From Pogonophryne albipinna (taxonomy: Eukaryota; Chordata; Actinopteri; Perciformes; Artedidraconidae), in NCBI GenBank assembly GCA_028583405.1, contig JAPTMU010000112.1:262001-326000 (forward strand): 64,000 bases of DNA. Reading direction: 5' to 3'. Positions 41,440 through 51,988 of this stretch are shown here, piece after piece. The notes under the pieces were generated by a model. It worked only from the letters and a program-made list of their open reading frames with translations. It ran no database searches and was not told where the DNA came from. Every line of letters begins with the position of its first letter. Position 1 is the first letter of the stretch. The translations under genes were made by a program, and so were the position numbers.

Positions 41440-42857
41440 CTATTCATTGTCCTCTCCATCAGCTTCTGTCTCCATGTGTTCAGCTGAGCTGCTGATTGGA
41501 GGCTCTGCCTCTCTGTTATCCTCAGTTTGAATTTCATTAGGCTTTGAGGACTGACGACCAACACACTTGTGTTTATTGAAACGATTACGCCATTTAAAAT
41601 TTTTGTCACAAACATTGCAGCTGTATATTTCCTCTCCTGTGTGTACTCTCATGTGTTTCTTCAAACTTCCTTGCTCTGAAAAAGCTTTCTTACAGACTGA
41701 GCAGCTGTATGGTTTCTCTCCTGTGTGGACTCTCATGTGTTTTTTTAAAGTTCCACTCAATGCAAAATATTTGGTACAAACTGAGCAGCTAAAGGGTTTC
41801 TCTCCTGTGTGGATTCTCATGTGTTCCTTTAAACTTCCACTCCGTGAAAAAGCTTTCTTACAGACTGAGCAGCTGTGTGGTTTCACTCCTGCGTGGTTTC
41901 TCATGTGTTCCTTTAAACTTCCACTCCGTGAAAAAGCTTTCTTACAGACTGAGCAGCTGTGTGGTTTCACTCCTGCGTGGTTTCTCATGTGTTCCTTTAA
42001 ACTTCCACTCCGTGAAAAAGCTTTCTTACAGACTGAGCAGCTGTATGGTTTCTCTCCTGTGTGGATTCTCATGTGTCTATCTAAAGTTCCACTCAATGTA
42101 AAATATTTGGTACAAACTGAGCAGCTAAAGGGTTTCTCTCCTGTGTGGATTCTCATGTGTTCCTTTAACCTTCCACTCCGTGAAAAAGCTTTCTTACAGA
42201 CTGAGCAGCTGAATGGTTTCTTTTCAGCACTACGTCGTGGATCACTGACAGATTCATGTCTATTTTTCAGTGAGTTTGAGCCTGATGCAGGTTCTCTGGT
42301 CTCCTTCCAATCAGCACTGTCTTCGGTGTCAGGTTCAGAAGAGTCTCCAGTGTCAGGTTCAGAAGAGCCTCCAGTGTCAGGTTCAGAAGAGTCTCCAGTG
42401 TCAGGTTCAGAAGAGTCTCCAGTGTCAGGTTCAGAAGAGTCTCCAGTGTCAGGTTCAGAAGAGTCTCCAGTGTCAGGTTCAGAAGAGTCTCCAGTGTCGT
42501 CCTCAGTCTTTGGTTGTAAACTGCTCTCTGGATCTGAGTTCCTGGCTGGTTCTGGTCCTCGACAGTCTTCTCCATCAGCTTCTGTTTCAATGTGTTCAGT
42601 TTGTCTTTGATGAGGCTGTGAGGACTGAGGTTTCTCTTTATCATCTTCACTCTTCACAGGGTCAGGAGTGAAAGTGGACTTGGTGATATCAGCCTCCTCC
42701 AGCTCCTGAAGCTGCTCTCCCTCCTGACTGATCCTGAGTTCCTCCTGTTCCTGCTTAATGTGTGGGGGGGGCTCTACGTCCTCCTGGTTCAGACTGGTGC
42801 TCCACTCCTGCTGGTCAGGGGGAACCTCTTCTTTAACCACCACCAGCTGCTGGACGT
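41440..42857 (-). CDS. C2H2 zinc-finger protein, main exon with eight fingers
   Basis: A GTTTCCTGCAG acceptor lies at 42858. The exon opens DVQQLVVVKEEVPPDQQEW, an acidic preamble seen in many fish multi-finger proteins. A 7-copy DSSEPDTG repeat and then eight fingers follow. Fingers 1-7 are C-x2-C...H-x3-H with TGEKP or AGVKP linkers; the eighth (CNVC...HKC) ends in a variant H/C pair. Fingers 3-5 are almost identical, pointing to recent internal duplication. The protein is presumably a nuclear DNA-binding regulator; the target is unknown. The upstream exon is most likely at 63797-63983: the two join in phase and total 1,605 nt (535 codons including stop). Confidence 0.9.
42326..42493 (-). 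repeat. 24-bp coding minisatellite, seven copies
   Basis: The plus strand unit is GTGTCAGGTTCAGAAGAGTC plus TCCA, encoding the octapeptide DSSEPDTG on the minus strand. One copy carries a GAA-GAG-CCT variant giving GSSEPDTG. Copy number is likely to vary among individuals. Confidence 0.95.
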
Positions 42858-45800
42858 CTGCAGGAAACGGGAAACACACAGTCAGAAAAAACTGTAAGTG
42901 TTAACATTTAAAAATCTAATCACCATTAAAACGGGAGACATTTTTCAGCCCTAATAATGCCTTTGTTTTTATACTTTAAGATTATCTTTCTTAGTCCCAC
43001 CTATTGTGTATTTTTGTTGGCTCAATTCACCTCACGTAGCACAGCCCCATTCCACTTCCAGTTAAAAATGAAAAGGGGTTATTTATTCTGGTTTAGCACT
43101 AGCTGCAATGTAAACAATGAATTGTATTTGGGATTGTTCACAGCTACACTACGCCTATAGAATGGTAATACTAAAAATATATTGTAGGGCCATACCTATA
43201 CAAAACATGTGAAGTTTTTTGCTTAAAATACCAAACAGATCACCCTTTGTAGCAATGCCTCATACCCCTCTATTCCAGCCCTGTTCCAAAAAGGCTGATT
43301 CTGTGACCGTAGCTTTAAATGGAACAGCTGCTGCTAGCCACGCCCCTTTGTAGCGTCACGCAGCTTTCCTCTGCTAAGAGTTTTCTACCGGGAGAAACTC
43401 AGCTAAACGCTGTCGTGATTAAATGCCATATTATGTTCCAAACCACTTCAAGCATTATTTCTGAAACAGTAGCTCAAACCTTTCTCTCTCGCAGGGTTTA
43501 CCGCAAGGACATTACGTTACACATTGTCTCTCAAGTAGCCTACAGCGTTAGCTCTGAGTGTTAGCATGCTTGCTAATGTAAACACAGACCATATTACTCC
43601 CAAAACACGCAGCACATTGTTTCTGATACAGCACATAGCTTGACAAGTGTTAACTGCTATAACTAGGGATGCTCCGATCGCCAATTTCGGGGCCAATCGC
43701 CGGAATCAGTATCGGCCGATACCGATCGCCGAGCCGATCGAGTGTGCCTATGTCTCAGGGCTTCTTAACATTTATGAAACTATTAATGTTCCATCCCCTT
43801 TTAACGGTAAGAAACTCAGCTAACTGACAATATGAACCATTTTTAGCTAAAAGAAACACAAGAGTAATACCAAGCCTTTGAATTTGAATGGAGCGAAAAA
43901 ATGCTAACTAATGCTAACGAACTTTTGGACAGCTCTCACGGTAGTAATGCCCTTATTACTTATCGTAACTGCACAAACAAGATATCCGATTAAAGCTGAG
44001 ACTCCACAGATTCCACACATGTAATGTCATCACTGTACGACCCCGAATTCCTGGAGCTATCAGCCAGAAAAGAGAAAGTAAACAACATCCGGTTTCAAAA
44101 ATATTACAATAATTACGTCTTACCTTTTTTGATTTGTGATCAAAAGTTGTGTTCAACGGAATAAAAACGCCACTCAAGGTTAATCCAATGTCTTTGTGTC
44201 ACGTAGACATTTTTACTGATAATCCATCATCATATTTATACTGGGTATAAAGTTTTGCCGTCCAGGCTTGTACTTTCAGATATACTTTGTTTGCTTCACT
44301 ATTACGTCCGCAATGGTAATGTTTACGTGGATTTGGGAACTGCCCATCGATTCTATTGGATGTAATGGTTAAGAAAAAGGTGTAAATCACCCAAATCGAC
44401 CAATGGGTTCCAGAGATATGGTCCTGCGTAAAGTATAAAGAATGCCAGCCGGCGTAAGCACATTACGCAGCAGACTTTAATTATTGTTTACTACGTAAAG
44501 AAGCAGGAATTGCAGGACCCAGAGCGCACGGAGCACAGAGCGGACAGCAGATAACGGAATTGCAGTTTTATTGCTTATAGATTATCAGAACATTTCAAAG
44601 GGGACACAGCCACATTGGATATTAACCTATGGATTAACTACATCATCGTTTTTATCGTTTTAATGCCATTGAAGACCAGTTTAGACCAGACAAAGACCAA
44701 GGTAAGCCATGTTAGCCTAGCGCATGTTAGTACCTAGTGCCACTTGTTTTGATGTACGTTTTTGTTTATTACGTCGCGAGTTTGTATCTTTCAGTGTTGA
44801 GGTGGGCACCGTTAGATTCTGTGTCTTTACGATCATAAACGATGTGTTGGATGTGCAGCTAGGATAAGTAATAAGGGAGCTAGGATAAGTAATAAGGGAG
44901 CTAGGAGTGATTTTCGGTGCAGTAATAGGTTAGCATTTTTCGCTCGGGGCTAATTCAGAGGCTCACTGTTAGCCGTGTGTTTTTTTTGAAAAAAAAAATG
45001 AAAAAGATCAGTTACATGAGTTTTTCCCCGTTATATGGATATAAAATATTCGTAGTTTATAAAATATTAAGGTTCCTTAGACGTTGTTTCCTGCAAATGA
45101 CGCGATTTCGGCCCCGGAACCGGGTCCGTGGGGCCTAAGAGGATAACGGAGTATGTTTTGTTTTTTTCACAACAGTTGTATTTGGATGGAATGAATACCT
45201 ATAGTGATAATTCTAAGTAATAAAATGATTTTTACAGTGAAAAAGGTCAAATGGAACTGATGGTTCCCAAATTACCCAGAGGTAATTTTCTAAACCTCTC
45301 TAAAAAAGGTCAAATTTCACTTGTTTTGCATCAATCTTGATACAGGGTACTTATTATAGATTATAGTTTGGATTCCTAAAGCTTTTAGTCTACTAACCCA
45401 TCATTCAAGGGTGGTTTTCACTATAAGTAATGTGTTTTCTTTAGGCGGACATTAGAATTTACATGTTTTTACTATGTTCCATCTGAATTTACTTTAAAAT
45501 AAAAAACATCTATATTGATTCTGACACTTCTACATTCAACTCACAGATGTAACCTTGCTTTGAGAGAAGAGATTATTAATTTACCCCTTTTAGAAGTGAA
45601 GATATAGTCTTTGTTGTGTTAGTGGCATTTTCGAGCCTGAAACCTGAAAAACAGGCTCAGGGCTTAAGAGGTTAACACAACCGGCAGTTAAAAGAAAAGT
45701 GGACGAGCCCACGACAAGTCTTTCAGCTTTAATGCCAAAATCAACAAAGTGTGATGAGGCATATATCTCCCTTAACATCTAATGTGTTCGGTGCAGAGAT

Positions 45801-46111
45801 CTCTCTTTCTCTCTCTCGTCTGTGTGGGGGGCGGGGCATCTCGTTCACAGACGCGCTGCAGCACCGTGCACACAGATCCGCCGGTGGAGAACATAGCGTT
45901 CAAAAGTGACAATGTAATCTACAGAGCTCGATGTGGTCAATGCTCGTTTGCCATACGTATTTTCGCAGAAACACGAGCAATCTCTCCGTCAGCTGGCCAA
46001 AAGGCATCATATTCATATGGAGACATGCACCGTTTTCAACTTCCTTAACTCGGAGTTCTGTTGCCCCAATTACGTGTAAGGTGGGAGAAGTACTCAGAAG
46101 GAGGCCCGGAC
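42858..46111. other. Zinc-finger gene intron, proximal part
   Basis: No exon was supported. A hAT-type terminus (TAGGGATGCTCCGATCG) lies at 43676, with CCGATACCGATCG repeats after it. A 21-bp unit (AGCTAGGATAAGTAATAAGGG) is tandemly doubled at 44869-44911. AAAGACCAAG|GTAAGCC at about 44700 (plus strand) looks like an isolated splice donor. Confidence 0.45.
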
Positions 46112-47925
46112 GCGTCTATCGTTTTTCCAACCCAGTTTAGATTTAACCACGCCCACTTCCGCATTACGCAAGGATCGACGTAGCTCTACGCGATAGCGTC
46201 ATAGACGCGGCACACCCGCGAAATCTGAATCTGACAAGCGAAATACCGTCCTTTTAAACGCCGCATAATATACAATATACAATATAATAGTGCTTCTTTG
46301 TCAATATGACTGACGACCACACTTATGCAGTGCTGAGGTAATGTTAATTCATCATTTAATATTAATTCCTGATGGATATAAGAGGGATACATTAGCAAAC
46401 ATCTGTACATATATATAGCCTATATATAATGTTTCGTTTTTTTGTTTGTCATGTTACAGTCAACCCTTATTCAGAGTGCCTAATAAATGTATATATTTTT
46501 TTACAGTGCAGATTTTTTGGGACCATCGCACATGTGTGTAAGTAACAAGTATGCTGTATAATCTGCAACAACTGTCAGGTGGTGTTATTGATTATCTTTG
46601 CAAAAGAGCCCCCACCAATATTGATTTAGAAAAATATATTTTAATTGAAATGGAGCAAAAACAAAAGGGTAGAATTGATCATACCATAATATGTTATTAT
46701 TGCAACTGTTTTTATTATATTGTATATTGTATATATTTTTATATATATGTATGCGTGTGTACAAATGAATTAATATAAAGTGTATATATGTGAGTGTGTG
46801 TATAAATGAATAAATACATGTGTGAGTACATATAATCTGGTGGGATGTATTTAACGCATTTAACGCATGTGCAGAATGGCCCGCCCCATACATCCCACCA
46901 GTGGCAGCGCCAGGGTATGGCTGGGGTAGGCTACACCCATACCAAGAAATGGCTCAGCCCCACCATGAAAAATGATGTTAAAGTAAGCAAAATAAAGTCT
47001 GCCAACTCGCGCCGAGAATTGCACAGACAGCAGTTAGTAAGATTGATTTCAGTAGCAACTTGTCTGGAAATACCGAAAACCAGAAACCGTTTTGAAAACG
47101 TTTGTCACGTAGTGATCGACTTCTCAATAGTACATCTTTGATAATGTCTTCTGGCCAATCAGAATCAAGATAACGGCGTGGTGTTGTTGCAGGAAGTCCC
47201 GACGGAGAATACTTTTGCTGTAGTACCTATGTGTAGTACAGGGGTGCACATAACTGGTACGCAGGTTATGTGTGTAATCTGAAATGCATACCGTCACTTG
47301 TGTCATAAAGCGCATTTGCGTACCGACGTACTTGTGAAGCTTTTCCAGAAGGCGGTTAGATCACCGGACGATATTAGAGTAATTTTCTCGTTTGTGTGTT
47401 TGTTTAAATATATTTGGCCTTTGTTTATGTGATTGAATGATTTACTCAAATAAAAAGGTTGATGAATTATCATCTAATGATTTGTATGATGTTTTATTTA
47501 TGTTAAAGGTCACTTTGAATGATTTTAACTAATGATAATGTAGAAAAACTATTTCGGATACTCGGGACGGTTCCGGGAGGATGGGGAAAAAAGTTAGTCG
47601 AGAGCCCTGTAAGATATTTAAAACATCTTTTGTTTGTCATGAAAACGACATTTGAGGATACACACAGGCTATTTATAGATGATAAAACACCAGTAATACA
47701 ATCTCAGGACTCTTCGATATGGCTTTGATTACAGGATCGTTTACTTCCAGTTAACAAATCCTTTGGAAAGACAAAAAACAACTATTCAATATCCTGCTTT
47801 ACCGCAACAGTTATAACTGCCGAAGAAGAAGTCTATGACACTATCGCGTAGAGCTACGTCGATCCTTGCGCAATGCGGAAGTGGGTGTGGTTAAATCTAA
47901 ACTGGGTTGGAAAAACGATAGACGC
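46112..47925. mobile_element. MULE-like element with long inverted ends and 9-bp TSD
   Basis: The inverted ends are about 93 bp and nearly identical. The left end starts GCGTCTATCGTTTTTCCAAC; the right end is its reverse complement, ending 47925. The flanking nonamers GGCCCGGAC (46103-46111) and AGCCCGGAC (47926-47934) differ at one base. Long inverted ends plus a 9-bp duplication are Mutator-like hallmarks. No transposase was recognised inside, so it is probably non-autonomous. Other repeat ends are nested in it. Confidence 0.7.
46837..46901. repeat. Short inverted repeat nested in the MULE-like element
   Basis: Fourteen-base perfect arms (CTGGTGGGATGTAT and its complement) enclose a 37-base loop containing a TTAACGCATTTAACGC doublet. 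A hAT-like terminus (CAGTGGCAGCGCCAGGG) overlaps its right edge. Confidence 0.85.
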
Positions 47926-47934
47926 AGCCCGGAC

Positions 47935-48326
47935 TGGCCATCGGGATGACCGGGAGGTTTCCCGATGGCCTGGCCTGTTGAGTGAGCTGCAAGCCTGGCG
48001 ATTTATTTTCTTTTTTTAATTAATATATTGTGAACGCAACGCTGTGGGTTTGCCTCACACAGGGTGACGTCTGTCTAAATGATGTGACCTGCCGACATGG
48101 CCTATTCCATACCGATCATAAATCAGAGTGTGTGTATGTGTGGCACGAGCGAGAGAGAGCGTGCACCGGTTACTTGTAATTTTGTTGTTAGCATCTGGTT
48201 AGCTAGCTGCTCTAAGGAGCTGTTTTAACAACAAGATGGAGGGAGAGTCCTCTGCTGTCAGACAGAGAGATAACTACAGCTCAAGTGAGGTTAAGGACTC
48301 TCTGAGTGTTTAGATTATAGATAGAT
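47935..48326. other. Intron segment with dispersed-repeat character
   Basis: The ATCGGGATGACCGGGAGGTT and CCCGATGGCC sequence near 47940-47970 is of a kind seen in fish repeats. No gene was recognised. Confidence 0.4.
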
Positions 48327-48329
48327 TTA

Positions 48330-49071
48330 TGGCGCGTTTTAACTGCAGCGCGGAGCTCGCTTTAAGCGTGCCGAGCCATGACCGTTTTTGGTTGCGTTTC
48401 TACTTGGCCTAGTACCGGCTAGCGGGTCCTAATTCACAGTTTTTGTGGCCCCATAAAATCGTGGTTCTAGGGCCAGGAACAACCAGGCTGAGTCGGGCTG
48501 AGTATGCTAAACTAGAGAGAGAATCGCTGGCAAGGGGGCTACAACTACAACAAGATGAACATATTTGACCGTGATTTAATTGTAATACATGTTTCAAAAT
48601 GATGCCGAAGTAACAACATACTGATACCGGTTAGTAAAAACCATGAATTAATGCTTTGACAAGTCTGCAGACAGACGGCAGGCGAAAAACCTTTTAAAAT
48701 GCGTGTTTTCTAAATGGAGCTTGGCTAAGCTAACGTTGTAAATGCTCCGACTGTCCACACTCACAACAACGGCCTATACGGACATAAATAAACCAGCGAC
48801 TGTATTCGCCATGATACAGACAGTCTGTGGTTTGTACTTGTTTAACTTTTGTCTAGTTTCTGAACTAAATTAGGAGCTGTGAGCTCTGAGGGCTAACGGC
48901 TGTGTTGTTTTTCTGGGGCTCTCATTGAAGATGACGTCACGGCTCCGCCTACACTGCGTTACTATAGATACTACCCCAGTTCCTAAACTTTAATGGAAAT
49001 GCGCCATCAAGTGAGCCAGTCCTAACGAGGCCTAGCCATACCGAGCGAGGCCGTGTAGTGGAAATGCACCA
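48330..49071 (+). mobile_element. PIF/Harbinger-like MITE, copy 2
   Basis: The same family and orientation as the element at 4126-4866 (TGGCGCGTTTTAACTGCAG to GTAGTGGAAATGCACCA), 742 bp. The flanks are TTA (48327-48329) and TAA (49072-49074). The internal landmarks CAAGTCTGCAGACAGACGG and ATGACGTCACGGCTCCGCC are conserved. Confidence 0.8.
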
Positions 49072-49414
49072 TAAGTCTAAGTCATCTCTGTGGGTCTCAA
49101 ACGGTTTGGTCACCATTTATGTAAACACATATTTCCATTTGAGGGGGGAGTGATTTGTAAAATATGCATGACTAAAAAGAAAACAAAAATTAAATGGAAG
49201 AAAAAAAGGTAAGAAACTTTTAAAACTTGTTGAGAGCTAAAACTAGTCTTTGCTGCTGCCTCAAAGAGGAGCAGGGGGGAGAGGAGGGGAGGAGGGAGAC
49301 AGGTGAGGCTGATTCAGGAGCCCAGACACACTCACAACTATAAATGAACCAAAAATAAATAAATAAACAACTTTCAAAAAAAGTGTTTGTATTGGATATG
49401 GTATGTTTTTGGTT

Positions 49415-50127
49415 AGTTAGGCCTTGTTAGGACTGGCTCATTTTATGCTGCGTTTCCATTACAGTTTGGTAGCTGGGGCAGTAAATATAGTACGCAGTGT
49501 AGGCGGAGCCGTGACGTCATCTTCAATGAGAGCCCCAGATAAACAACACAGCAGTTAGCACTCAGAGCTCACAGCTCTTCATATCTGTTCAGAAACTAGA
49601 CAAAAGTTAAACAAGTACAAACCACAGACTGCCTGTGTCATGGCGAATACAGTCGCTGGTTTATTTATGTCTGTATATGCCGTTGTTGTGAGTGTGGACG
49701 GTCGGAGCATATATAACGTTAGCTTAGCCAAGCTCCATTTAGAAAACACGCATTTTAAAAGGTTTTTCGCCTGCCGTCTGTCTGCAGACTTGTCAAAGCA
49801 TTAATTCATGGTTTTTACTAACCGGTATCAGTATGTTGTTACTTCGGCATCATTTTGAAACGTGTATTACAATTAAATCACAGTAAAATATGTTCATGTT
49901 GTTGTAGTTGTAGCCTCCTTGCCAGCGATTCTCTCTCTCGTTTAGCATACTCAGTCTGACTCAGCCTGGTTGATCCTGGCCCTAGAACCACGATTTTATG
50001 GGGCCAGAAAAACTGTGAATTAGGACCCGCTAGCCGGTACTAGGCAAAGTGGAAACGCAACCAAAAACGGGCCGGGCACGGCTCGGCACGCTTAAAGCGA
50101 GCTCCGCGCTGCAGTGGAAACGCGCCA
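49415..50127 (-). mobile_element. PIF/Harbinger-like MITE, copy 3, inverted and truncated
   Basis: The sequence is the reverse complement of copies 1 and 2, beginning with the TTAGGACTGGCTCATTTTAT region and ending GCAGTGGAAACGCGCCA before TTA. It lacks the outermost terminal segment on one side. It lies about 340 bp from copy 2 in opposite orientation. Confidence 0.8.
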
Positions 50128-50261
50128 TTAGAACCTCGATTTTATGGGGCCAGAAAAACTGTGAAATAGTACCCGCTAGCCGGTACTACGCCAAGTGGAA
50201 ACGCAACCAAAGACGGGCCGGGCATGGCACGCTTAAACCGCGCTGTAGTGGAAATGCGCCA
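50128..50261 (-). mobile_element. PIF/Harbinger-like MITE terminal fragment, copy 4
   Basis: The last 130 bp of the family (ACCTCGATTTTATGGGGCC to GTAGTGGAAATGCGCCA, then TTA) directly follow copy 3 in tandem. This suggests a partial duplication of the element end. Confidence 0.75.
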
Positions 50262-50282
50262 TTATTGTCCCAGCCCGCCCTG

Positions 50283-50540
50283 CTCAGAAGTACTTAAGTA
50301 AAATAGTATACTGCAGGGTAGCTTGTGAATTTACTCCAGGTGTAACTAAAGTCTGATTTAAGAGTTGATCATATTTCACATCATTAATCCAGATCTGTAA
50401 AGTGACTAAAGGTATTAAATACATGTAGTACAAGTACATCATTTACCTCTGAACTGTAGAGGAGCAGAATTACAAAGAAGCAAAAGAGGAAATACTTAAG
50501 TACCTCAATATAAGTACAGTACTTGAGTAAATCTACTTAC
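50283..50540. mobile_element. AGTAAAAGTA-type hAT MITE fragment
   Basis: It matches the distal half of the wasl-intron element (7430-7716), including ACTGCAGGGTAGCT and CATCATTTACCTCTGAACTG. It ends near TTGAGTAAATCTACTTACT. No 33-bp array is present in this copy. Confidence 0.65.
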
Positions 50541-50991
50541 TACTACTACCACCAATGCAATGTTATGTGTGCTAGCAGCCCATAATCCACACTATACATA
50601 CAATTAATCAATGTGAATTATGTTTCTAATTTGTTTAATTTTTCCCCTAAAAAATGACAAATAACTTATAAAAATACTGTTAAAGAAGCGGATCGATACG
50701 CTGTATTTGTAATTGTTTCAATTAGGCCTCATTATTTCACAGTGGCACAGGATCATCTGCCAATCCATAATAATATATACAATTATAGTTGGATCTTTTT
50801 ATCTTGTTATTAATAGCAGAGAAAATGTAATGTTTGTACAACTATATACAATTAATTCTACCAATCTCGGTGGGAACCGGATTAGGGGGGGCTCGAAAAT
50901 ATTTCCAATTACACAACCCCCTTGTGTAATTGTCCGACTGAAAACGGTTGGGAACTACTGAGCTAGACGACTGTATACGGAGACGTGTCAC
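50541..50991. other. Intron segment without recognisable gene
   Basis: An AT-rich stretch with no coding signature or element ends that I could identify. Confidence 0.45.
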
Positions 50992-51069
50992 GTGTGCCGG
51001 AGACGCTAGGTTGGGACGTGTGCCGGAGACGCTAGGTTGGGACGTGTGCCGGAGACGCTAGGTTGGGAC
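50992..51069 (+). repeat. 26-bp minisatellite, three exact copies
   Basis: The unit is GTGTGCCGGAGACGCTAGGT followed by TGGGAC. It is GC-rich with CpGs and is bounded by GTCACGTGTGCC on both sides. Confidence 0.95.
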
Positions 51070-51182
51070 GCGTCACGTGTGCCACATTTCACCAATGACG
51101 TCATAGGAGCCAAATCCTGGATCTGCTCGTTTGCACCCCCGTTTTGTTTTTTTGAGATGTGGGTAAGGAGGAAAAGAGAGAG

Positions 51183-51658
51183 GGTTAGAGCCACACAGTT
51201 ATTATTTCGATTCATAATTTGATAAATGATTTAATGATGGAAAATGATTTATATTGCCATGGTGAATATGTTTTGATGAAGTGATTGTTAATTTTATGTC
51301 GTAAATATGATCTGTTTCCTTGTACCTTCGGGTGTGTATTTAAGTGAGGTAATTGAGGACAGCCGGTGTGCTCGGAGACCTGATGAGACGGGGAGCGGAA
51401 CAGTTTTTCGACCGTAAATTGCAGACAGAGATTGTTGTAAATTGGACTGCAAACAAAGTATAGTTTAGTTTATATAGGAAAGCATATCGCCGAAATACTG
51501 TTTAAAGATTTGTTATTTTGAGACTATTCAAGTCAATACTTTTTTGTTAATAAATTACATTTTTTTTGACTGAAAACCTTCGGCTGCTTATTGTTTTGGA
51601 TTGCGTGTCGTCAACCCCGCTCTATAGTGGCAAGAGGAAACCCTTGGATGCCATTACA
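51183..51658 (+). repeat. BEL/Pao 5' LTR
   Basis: 476 bp. Its first base is G where the 3' LTR has T. It contains a TTTATATAGG promoter-like sequence and TTAATAAATTAC near the 3' part. It differs from the 3' LTR at roughly ten sites plus small indels by eye, so the insertion is moderately young. Confidence 0.92.
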
Positions 51659-51988
51659 TCAAGTCGAAAAACTCCGTAAGGAAGAGACACACACCGTTTG
51701 GATCCTCGGAAAAGAGGGACACGCCGGAGCGGACAGACTGGGCCGGTCGTGAGTAAATAAAGGGAATAAATCCGTGTACGCATTAATTGGAATGTCGGAC
51801 GTGTTAATGTCTAAAAGGAAATCATAACGGCGATGCACACATTGGAGGAGGATTGTAAATACCTGTGGATCGTCTGTGAAAAGAATGTGATTGAATTTGT
51901 TTGTGCAACAAAGGAAGCCAGGCGTGCTCGGTGAGACTCATTAAAGGAGCGCAACGTCTTTTACGCACGGCCCAAAAACAAACAAATA

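Noticed and set aside
41567..42610. A 347-residue plus-strand frame opposite the zinc-finger exon
   Set aside because: It is the antisense of 84-bp finger repeats and the 24-bp repeat, open only because repeat lengths are multiples of three. It shows no independent domain.
45000..45670. A possible piggyBac-like element with TTAA-bordered ends
   Set aside because: TTAA occurs near both sides (about 45065 and 45672), but I could not match inverted ends, so the call is not supported.
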